From Achatina immaculata (taxonomy: Eukaryota; Mollusca; Gastropoda; Stylommatophora; Achatinidae), in NCBI GenBank assembly GCA_009760885.1, contig CM019696.1:50232847-50296846 (forward strand): a stretch of 64,000 nucleotides of DNA. Direction: 5' to 3'. This document shows positions 56,007-64,000 of the stretch, piece by piece. The notes under the pieces were generated by a model, which saw nothing but the letters and a program-made list of their open reading frames with translations, was not told the origin of the DNA and did not search any database. A program made the position numbers and the translations under genes. Position 1 is the stretch's first letter. Each line of letters starts with the position of its first letter.

Positions 56007-56056
56007 GTGGTGGTGTTGAGGATGATGATTATTGATGATGATGATGATGGTGGTGA

Positions 56057-56090
<34 letters not shown>

Positions 56091-56112
56091 GAGGATGACG
56101 ATGATGATGATG
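55793..56112. repeat. (GAT)n with (GTG)n blocks
   Basis: About 320 bp of GAT triplets with alternating GGT/GTG runs, giving poly-Met/Asp and poly-His frames that are artefacts. Confidence 0.98.
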
Positions 56113-56985
56113 ATCCGCACCACAAACCAAGCCAACAGGAAGCAAGTGTTACAATTTTGCAGATTTCAACATTTTTAACGCAACATCTCTCCAACAATAA
56201 TGTTCTAAAAACAAATAAAAGAATCCTTCATTTGAAAGATCTGAATCAAAATGAATATTCATTTCCTGAACTGAATAGAAAGTAATGTAATGCAAAGTAT
56301 CACTTTCCGTGGAATTCATTTTGGAAGCCGCGCACTCTGTACAAGCCAGGTACTCGCTGAAATTTCATGTTAAGCGATATTGGATTTCCCGCAGAACTAA
56401 ACTAACCTGATTTAAATTCTTTTCTCAAATGAATTGGTTTCACACGGTGTCTGTAACTTAATCCAAATCCCTCTGAAAGAAATTTCACTGTAACCTATTT
56501 TTGTGTGTCAACTAAACCAGTGCAATCTGGCAAATGGGACCCGGATATAAAGTGCAAAATTTGCATCCGGGAAAAATTCCCCCTTACATCACACAGACAT
56601 AAAAATAGAACATTTTAAGAATCGCGGGAAGAGTTAAAGAACAATAATAAATCTTCTCGAGCAAAAAATAGAATTCGCATTATATAAAAATGGATTTTGA
56701 TCAAAGCTAACTGACGCCGGTGGAAGATATACAAAAGAGGAAATCAGAATTCCGGACGCTTTGTTTTCATTAAAGAGACATTGTTGGGGATTTTCAACCT
56801 TTGTAGCATGAAAAATCGGGAGTAATCATTTTATAATAGGAAAAGATTGAAAGGCCATACCCGGATAAACGTTGGAAGTTCGTGTTTTAAGAGACCTTTT
56901 ATACTCGTTAGAATGGGCTGAAGTGCAAACACAAGGCTCGTACTGTAAGTTGCAGTGTAAGTTTGTGAAATAAAAGCGATAGATT
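56113..56985. other. no recognised gene
   Basis: About 870 bp without tandem repeats or motifs I know; this and 61083-62190 are the most unique-looking stretches of the window. Confidence 0.5.
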
Positions 56986-56989
56986 GGCG

Positions 56990-57565
56990 CTTTTATTTGG
57001 CCTGTTTCTACTGTTACCGTTCTTGTCATCTTCGTTGCTGTTGTTACTGTTACCGTTGTTGCTATTGTCGTATTTGCTGCTGTTGTTAGTGTTACCGTTG
57101 TTGCTGCTGTTGTTCCTGCTATTGTTGCTGTTACCGTTATTGCTATTGTTGCATTTGCTGCTACTGTTGTTAGTATTACTGCTCTTGTTTTGCGTTTTTC
57201 TTTTCTTTGCAGTGGCTATTACTGCTGCTGTTCTTATTATTGCTGTTCTTGCTGTTATTATTTTGTTGCTGTTTTTATTATTTCTGTTCTTGCTGCTTTT
57301 GTGTTTTTGCTGTTTTGTAATTGTTGCTTTTTATTTTCATGGTCACTATTACTTTTGTTGATTTTTGTTTTGTTATTTTCTACTATAATTGTTATTGCTG
57401 TTATTGTTGCAGTTTATATTGTTATTCTTGCTGTTGTTTTACGCTCCTATTGTATTTATCATTGGTGTTATTATTGCTGTTGTCTGTGTTATTTTTATAT
57501 TGCTATAGTTGTAGTTGCTGTTATTGTTGTTCCTGTTAGCATTCTCTCTCTCTCTCTCTCTGAAC
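56990..57565. repeat. GTT/GCT-rich simple repeat
   Basis: Imperfect GTT, GCT, ATT triplets ending in (CT)n at about 57545-57562. The left part lies outside and the right part (57165 on) inside tandem duplication 5. Confidence 0.85.
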
Positions 57566-59346
57566 CTTAAGTGCCCAGGGCACATGGGGCTTCCGCAAGG
57601 GTTTTCCACAAATGCCTGTCTTTCGCCTCTTTTTCTGCTCTTGCCCAGGTGAGCCCTCTATTGCTCAACATCCTTTCTGTTGTTCTTCTCCATGTCTCTT
57701 TTGGTCTACCCTTACTTCTGCTCCCCTGTGGTGTCCATCTTAGTGCTATTTTTGGTAGTGAGTTGTCAGTCATTCGGAGCACATGTCCCAACCATCGCCA
57801 GCGTCTTTCCTCAATAATTGTTGTCAGTGGTTTCATCTGCATTTCTGCCAATAAGATGTTATTTCTTATGGTGTTTGGCCAAAATATTTTTTTAATTCTA
57901 CGTAAACATTTAGTCTGGAAAGAATTCAACTTGTTTTCTATGGTTTTGGTGATTTTCCAGCATTCACTTCCATAGAGTAGTACACTTAGAACATTACTCT
58001 TAAATATCCTGATTTTCATATTTATGCTTAGTTTATTTGATTTCCATATATTCTGTAGCATTGCAAAAGCCTGGTTTGCTCTAGTAAGTCTGCTGTTGAT
58101 GTCCTCTGTGCTGTCTCCATTTTCTACTACTCTGCTGCCAAGGTATACAAATTCGTTGACCTCCTCCACTAACTTGTTATCTACTCTGAGTACATTTCTG
58201 TTGTTCACATTTTGCTTCATTAACTTTGTCTTTCCTACGTTGATCTTTAGTCCTATGTTGTTAGTATTACTGCTCTTGTTTTGCGTTTTTCTTTTCTTTG
58301 CAGTGGCTATTACTGCTGCTGTTCTTATTATTGCTGTTCTTGCTGTTATTATTTTGTTGCTGTTTTTATTATTTCTGTTCTTGCTGCTTTTGTGTTTTTG
58401 CTGTTTTGTAATTGTTGCTTTTTATTTTCATGGTCACTATTACTTTTGTTGATTTTTGTTTTGTTATTTTCTACTATAATTGTTATTGCTGTTATTGTTG
58501 CAGTTTATATTGTTATTCTTGCTGTTGTTTTACGCTCCTATTGTATTTATCATTGGTGTTATTATTGCTGTTGTCTGTGTTATTTTTATATTGCTATAGT
58601 TGTAGTTGCTGTTATTGTTGTTCCTGTTAGCATTCTCTCTCTCTCTCTCTCTGAACCTTAAGTGCCCAGGGCACATGGGGCTTCCGCAAGGGTTTTCCAC
58701 AAATGCCTGTCTTTCGCCTCTTTTTCTGCTCTTGCCCAGGTGAGCCCTCTATTGCTCAACATCCTTTCTGTTGTTCTTCTCCATGTCTCTTTTGGTCTAC
58801 CCTTACTTCTGCTCCCCTGTGGTGTCCATCTTAGTGCTATTTTTGGTAGTGAGTTGTCAGTCATTCGGAGCACATGTCCCAACCATCGCCAGCGTCTTTC
58901 CTCAATAATTGTTGTCAGTGGTTTCATCTGCATTTCTGCCAATAAGATGTTATTTCTTATGGTGTTTGGCCAAAATATTTTTTTAATTCTACGTAAACAT
59001 TTAGTCTGGAAAGAATTCAACTTGTTTTCTATGGTTTTGGTGATTTTCCAGCATTCACTTCCATAGAGTAGTACACTTAGAACATTACTCTTAAATATCC
59101 TGATTTTCATATTTATGCTTAGTTTATTTGATTTCCATATATTCTGTAGCATTGCAAAAGCCTGGTTTGCTCTAGTAAGTCTGCTGTTGATGTCCTCTGT
59201 GCTGTCTCCATTTTCTACTACTCTGCTGCCAAGGTATACAAATTCGTTGACCTCCTCCACTAACTTGTTATCTACTCTGAGTACATTTCTGTTGTTCACA
59301 TTTTGCTTCATTAACTTTGTCTTTCCTACGTTGATCTTTAGTCCTA
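57165..59346. repeat. tandem duplication 5 (two 1,091-bp units)
   Basis: Unit 1 is 57165-58255 and unit 2 58256-59346. The 217-codon and 134-codon frames in the two units are identical. All three breakpoint contexts share TGTTGTT, a plausible microhomology or slippage site. Confidence 0.96.
57567..58255 (-). mobile_element. LINE family D fragment, first unit
   Basis: C-terminal half of family D RT protein, cut at the duplication junction: FVYLGSRVVENGDSTEDINS, YGSECWKITKTIENKLNSFQ, CLRRIKKIFWP, RRWRWLGHVLRM, GRPKETWRRTTE and WKTLAEAPCALGT, stop. The (AG)n tail lies five bases after the stop codon. Confidence 0.9.
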
Positions 59347-59665
59347 TGTTGTTTGCATTCTGGGTTAACTTGTTTATTTTATCTTGCATATCTTTGTGAC
59401 TGCTTGATAATAGACAAATGTCGTCCGCAAAGTCAAGGTCCTCCAGCACTGTGTCAAGGGTCCATTGTAATCCTCTGCGTTTGTCTGATGTTGCCTCCTT
59501 CATTAACCAGTCTACTGCCAAGATAAATAATGTTGGTGATAGTACACATCCCTGTTTCACTCCTGTTTGTACCCTAAAGCTGCTGGAGGTATGTTCTCCA
59601 CAGATAACTTTGCACTGAAAACCCTCGTATAGGGCTTTGATTACATTAACTATTTTATGATTGTT
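58658..59665 (-). mobile_element. LINE family D fragment, longer copy
   Basis: Minus-strand RT fragment with an uninterrupted frame of about 330 codons. It runs from IVNVIKALYEGFQCKVICGE (RT palm) through GVKQGCVLSPTLFILAVDWL and catalytic LDFADDICLLSSSHKD to WKTLAEAPCALGT. It ends with TAA, GGTTC and an (AG)n tail. 5' truncated at about 59665, upstream of RT block 5; no endonuclease. The open frame suggests a young insertion, but it lacks the N-terminal half of the RT. Confidence 0.92.
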
Positions 59666-60149
59666 GTTATATTGCTGTAGGTGTTTTTGCTGTTAGTGTT
59701 GTTGCTACCTGCATTGCGGTTTGTAGAAAGTATACGCTGACATCTGATTGGTGGACCACAGAGCCACGATCCCCCAGAACGTGGGCAGGAATAGAAGAAA
59801 AAAAATTCCCATTTAAATACACTGAGGATGAAAAGAATGAAAGAGCACAGAATTTAGGCACAGAAGACCACTGAGAACGTATGGCGTGGAACCTGATGAT
59901 GATGATTACCATTTTTGTCTACAGTAACTCTCACCATGAACAATATTTACGTAATTAGTTCAAATATCCTTGACCTTTAACACAGACTGATTAAGCAGTC
60001 GGGACTAAACTCATGGTACAGTTGTCTTACAAGACACAAAAACCTTTATTTTGTTGTTGTTTCTTTTCACGGTCTGCAGTCTGTATTTGTAGAGCGCCCC
60101 AGATGTTCTTCATCTCCGAAGAGTTCATCGTCAGGTTGTCTTTGGTCAG
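59666..60149. other. no recognised gene
   Basis: Nothing identified. Confidence 0.5.
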
Positions 60150-60179
60150 CCTCTATCTATCTATTTCTATCTATCTATC

Positions 60180-60264
<85 letters not shown>
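60150..60264. repeat. (ATCT)n microsatellite
   Basis: About 27 tetranucleotide units, directly abutting the 5' edge of a LINE G fragment. Confidence 0.98.
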
Positions 60265-61063
60265 CAGTCTCAAACACAAAAAGGCTCCACTCACTTCACA
60301 AGCGAGCGTTAAATCTGATTTGTGGCAAACACCCAGTAAAGACTGTAGATTATCCAAACAACTCAAAATTCTACCCCTAAAATATAGTCATTTTAACAAA
60401 GTTAAGTTTGTTCACAGAATTCTGTCGCACAATGCTCCGCCTTACTTATGGTCACTGTTTATGTATAACACTAAACGTAGCCAGTGTTTAAAAACTGTCT
60501 TCTTCCTGAACCCAGTTGATCTGTACAAGAAAAGCCTTGCATACTCTGCTGTACAGCTCTGGAACACACTCCCCTACCATTTAAAATCCATTAGTAATAC
60601 TTCATCCTTTAACTCAGAGCTGTTTTATTTTTTACTCACTTGTAGTTATATGCTCCATAGCAATCTCTCAACCCATGACTCGCCAACCATCAAGTACTAA
60701 AATGACATAGTTCGAAAAGTAACTTGTTAGATATTGTTAGAAATTATTTTAATGTTTGTTAAAAAAACGTATCTTAGAAGATCTGTACTGACGATGTATT
60801 TTTGTTTATGTATATGTCTCTGTGTGTGAGAGAGCTATTTTATTAGGTTAATTACTTCTTCTCTTTTACTTTGAATGTAATAGTTTAATCTTTTACTCTT
60901 TTGATATGTTTTTTTTTCTCACTGTAATTTATATACTTGTATTAAATCGAGTGTGTGGGAAGAATGAAAGATGGAGTGATGAAGGGCAGAATGTAAGACG
61001 GGCCTGCGTGCCCAATTCTTTACCCTTTAACAATAAAGATAATTCATTCATTCATTCATTCTC
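60265..61063 (+). mobile_element. LINE G 3' fragment, 0.8 kb
   Basis: Begins with SQTQKGSTHFTSER-type frame = the SNTKRLHSLHKRALNLI region of ORF2 shifted by indels. It goes on KVKFVHRILSHNAPPYLWSL, SLAYSAVQLWNTLPYHLKSI, then the 3' UTR. It ends with the GGGCAGAATGTAAGACGGGC module, AATAAAG and ATTC repeats at 61040-61063. 5' truncated at the ATCT repeat. Confidence 0.92.
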
Positions 61064-62192
61064 TCTTTCGTTCGTTCTCTCCATCAGGTGTCCATCCCAT
61101 GATTGTGTTCTGAATGGCCATTTCAGTCCTCTTTTCTTGTCAATCACATGTATTTGTAAAAGCAGAAACATCTGAGCATATCTTCTATTTCTTTTTGTTT
61201 GTTTTAAAGTTTTATATACGTCCAAACTTAAATTATCCTGTTATTATAAGGACTCGGCAGGGATGTATCAGCAGATAGTATTAAGATCCTTATGTTTGAT
61301 GCCACCCGTCCTCTTTGCTTTCCGTAATGTGAGCCCAGCTCTTGCCCTGTAGACCATTATTCTATGGCAAATTTTTTAAAAAAGAGTATTTTAAAATAAA
61401 TGCACGTGCATTCGACGAGACTAAACAGATTGTACATTCAAAAGAAATATGGCCGGCAGCAGACAGGGCAATGACGTCATTGAAACATGCGCTGTTTTAC
61501 AAATGGTGGGCTGTGGTAAAGCCGTCGAATCATTTGACTACAAAATATCGCGTTAAATCGAGTTCCAGTCTTTAAGACTGCTCGAATCTACAACTCTCTT
61601 TCTAGAGCATGAGGTTTTGTTGTTTATCAGTTAATAAACACGTGTCTGCGGACGGAAGTGGGCCCTCAACAATCACATTTGTCAGGCTTTTAACATTCAC
61701 AAAATGTGAACATTCCTGTAACAATTTACTTTTCACTACACGAATCTATTGATGTAAATTTCCGAATTCTAATTTTAAACAATTTACAGACTATTGCTGT
61801 TCCATTAAGAAATACGAGTTTTTCTGTTGAGATACTTTGTAAGTCTGATTAATTTTGTCTGTTTCTATATAAAATTATTCTCTTAGAGTAGAAGTGTCGG
61901 GAATTTTTGTGCAATGAATTCTTTCTGCCTGTCTCACGGGAAGGCAGATTAGGAAGGAGATCACTAAAAGATTGTGCCTTCTTTCCGGGTTTGTGACAAA
62001 GAATTGGAAATGGGATGTGAGACTTAGATCTGGTACATGAGGTGAGGCATGTCGAATTTTCTTATAAGTTATACTTTTTTTTCGGTAGCTATTTATATTT
62101 TCTTAGTTAGATCTAGTTTCTGTTGTAGGTTCCCTCTGCTTTGCAGTTTATCACACATCAAATTAGCCATTACATCCATATTCTATGTTTCT

Positions 62193-62229
<37 letters not shown>

Positions 62230-62690
62230 CGACGACGAAGACAACGACGATTCTCACATATTAAGACCTCGTCATTTTTTTTCTTCTCATACTCAAATAT
62301 ATCAAACGATCGAACTTTCTCACGCTCATAACATACTTCTCCATAGGCTCCCCCGCCCCACTTTATATATATATATATACTTACTTTGGCTACGGCGAAG
62401 TATCACAAAATCCTCTGATTAGAACCATCAAGTAAAGGTAAGATTCGCCCTGAACCACCAAGTTTTCTAGGCCTGCCGACGGCCCTGTGTTTCTGTTCCT
62501 GTAAATATATCTGAGATAAATCTATTTCTTGTTTTTTTGTTTACCAATATTTCACATCGCGGCAAAGTTTCCGACAATGACATCTCGTGTATTTTTGGCC
62601 TTACAAATGAGATTTATTTTCTTGGTTTCGTTTCATTTTGTCGTAAATTAGATCCTTTCTGCGAGCCATGGCGACTATAGCAAATATTTT
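61064..62690. other. no recognised gene; (GAT)n and (TA)n inside
   Basis: Mostly unique-looking AT-rich sequence. Microsatellites: GAT at 62193-62230 and TA at about 62364-62380. The 77-codon frame at 61342 has no motif I recognise. A host intron or intergenic region is likely. Confidence 0.5.
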
Positions 62691-62964
62691 CTTCCAATAG
62701 AATTTCTTCTAGAACTATCTAGCTATAAATCAGTTGTATGTAAAACGTATATTTTCCTTTCTTTGCAGCTATAGACTTTAGTGCAATCGGTACTGCAATC
62801 TGTTTTTATTGTTATTATTATCATTATCATTATTATTATTATGATTAATACTAGCGATAGTTGAGCTGATATTACTGCCACAACAATGAATACTAATCTC
62901 TCTAAACTTACGACTAATCTTAACCAGGCATACTATAAATGATGAATTTAGATAGAATATAAAT

Positions 62965-63464
62965 CGTTAACAAAAGAAGTACGAAGAAACATAAGAAAAG
63001 ACAAAAAACAGTACATACAAGATTCTTGTGAAAGAATAGAAGGACATCAGAAGTGTGGAAGAGATAGTGAAATGTTTAAAGAAATGAAGACACTGACGAG
63101 AAATGTCACACCTAAGCTAAGTGTAATTTGTGACGAGATGGGGAATATCTTGACAGAGACAGAGGAAATTCTAGAAAGATGGAAGGAATACTGAAGAGGA
63201 ATGTATGATATTATTGACTGTGGAAGCAGAAATCAACAGTGTGAATTATTATTGGAGGAGAAAGAACCAGAACCGACAATAGAAGAAGTTTTATGGGCAA
63301 TAAAGAATATGAAAAATGGTAAATCACCAGGATGTGATGAGATAACAGCTGAACTTATGAAAGCAGGAGGAAAGGAATGTGCAACAATCTAGCATGCACT
63401 ATGTAAAAAGATATGGCATTCAGATATTTGGTCAAAACAATGGAAAAGAACTGTATTCATACCA
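62965..63464 (+). mobile_element. LINE family I fragment, first unit
   Basis: Frame LTKEVRRNIRKDKKQYIQDS, then MFKEMKTLTRNVTPKLSVIC, GNILTETEEILERWKEY, TGA, GMYDIID, and PTIEEVLWAIKNMKNGKSPG CDEITAELMKAGG (start of the RT). TAG follows, then WSKQWKRTVFIPL (RT block 1-2). It is cut at 63464 by the duplication. It is the linker plus RT N-terminus of an RTE-like LINE. Confidence 0.85.
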
Positions 63465-63738
63465 CTTCCAATAGAATTTCTTCTAGAACTATCTAGCTAT
63501 AAATCAGTTGTATGTAAAACGTATATTTTCCTTTCTTTGCGGCTATAGACTTTAGTGCAATCGGTACTGCAATCTGTTTTTATTGTTATTATTATCATTA
63601 TCATTATTATTATTATGATTAATACTAGCGATAGTTGAGCTGATATTACTGCCACAACAATGAATACTAATCTCTCTAAACTTACGACTAATCTTAACCA
63701 GGCATACTATAAATGATGAATTTAGATAGAATATAAAT

Positions 63739-64000
63739 CGTTAACAAAAGAAGTACGAAGAAACATAAGAAAAGACAAAAAACAGTACATACAAGATTCT
63801 TGTGAAAGAATAGAAGGACATCAGAAGTGTGGAAGAGATAGTGAAATGTTTAAAGAAATGAAGACACTGACGAGAAATGTCACACCTAAGCTAAGTGTAA
63901 TTTGTGACGAGATGGGGAATACCTTGACAGAGACAGAGGAAATTCTAGAAAGATGGAAGGAATATTGCAGAGGAATGTATGATATTATTGACTGTGGAAG
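63739..64000 (+). mobile_element. LINE family I fragment, second unit
   Basis: Same segment as 62965-63250; here WKEYCRGMYDI is uninterrupted (TGC in place of TGA). Continues beyond the window. Confidence 0.85.

Larger units (their letters stand above)
62691..64000. repeat. tandem duplication 6 (774-bp unit, second copy cut by window end)
   Basis: Unit 1 is 62691-63464; unit 2 starts at 63465 and is complete to the window end. It carries an ATT/ATC microsatellite and a LINE I fragment. Differences noted: CAGC/CGGC at 62767/63541, and the TGA versus TGC site described under LINE I. Confidence 0.95.

Noticed and set aside
55557..56285. poly-His and poly-Met/Asp frames
   Set aside because: GAT/GTG microsatellite products.
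1..64000. A new multi-gene defence or biosynthetic system
   Set aside because: No cluster of unrelated intact genes exists; the only long intact frames are LINE proteins or repeat products.

Overview
This window looks like repeat-dominated, intron-bearing-type eukaryotic DNA from an invertebrate animal; a mollusc or other lophotrochozoan is my best guess. The basis is the mix of degraded non-LTR retrotransposons (LINEs), a Penelope-like element, Tc1/mariner transposases, tRNA-like SINE remains, and very many micro- and minisatellites. The species assignment is inference only. I see no operons, no bacterial gene organisation, no CRISPR, no rRNA gene and no convincing single-copy host gene. Almost every long open frame is either a transposon remnant or a tandem repeat whose period or composition keeps frames open.

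Layout: 1-0.9 kb, LINE family A remnant. 1.2-4 kb, several minisatellites, one split by a GAA-tailed retroposon (1404-2725). 5.4-8.45 kb, a tandem ~1.5 kb duplication carrying a LINE 3' end with a long GGTT tract and a tRNA-Ser-like sequence. 8.56-9.75 kb, a 38-bp minisatellite. 9.8-12.6 kb, degraded LINE C-termini and a 1.2 kb tandem duplication. 12.7-14.2 kb, a Tc1-like transposon. 14.6-16.1 kb, the complete-looking retroposon with a 17-bp target duplication, followed by a LINE A copy with its own target duplication. 17.3-19.2 kb, LINE family C; 19.06-21.97 kb, a tandem duplication; 22-24 kb, CT-rich arrays around a CR1-like LINE 3' end. 24.9-26.2 kb, a 26-bp minisatellite and a mariner-like transposase remnant. 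26.9-30.5 kb, LINE family B with a LINE A copy nested inside it. 31.2-32.8 kb, a Penelope-like GIY-YIG remnant. 33-41.7 kb, 24-bp minisatellites, the larger split by a 4.1 kb CR1-like LINE (family G) whose reverse-transcriptase ORF of about 937 codons is still open. 41.9-45.5 kb, a 1.84 kb tandem duplication. 45.5-46.8 kb, a Penelope-like 3' end broken by LINE C, itself broken by LINE A. 47.7-48.7 kb, LINE fragments. 49.3-50.6 kb, a mariner; 50.77-50.85 kb, a perfect AT-rich palindrome. 52-56 kb, minisatellites and microsatellites. 57.2-59.3 kb, a 1.09 kb tandem duplication with LINE family D. 60.3-61.1 kb, a LINE G 3' end. 62.7-64 kb, a tandem duplication carrying a LINE I fragment and running off the window.

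The main biology visible is retrotransposition and its scars: target-site duplications, nested insertions, family-specific microsatellite tails that in two families supply the ORF2 stop codon, and a shared 3' terminal module among CR1-like elements. Superimposed are six head-to-tail 0.8-1.8 kb duplications, which are either real or assembly (haplotype) artefacts. The one element that could still make an intact protein is the LINE G ORF2 at 35292-38105 (minus strand). All family letters (A-J, L, R) are local labels, not database names. Boundaries are by eye and are usually good to within a few bases where a target duplication is given, and to within tens of bases otherwise.
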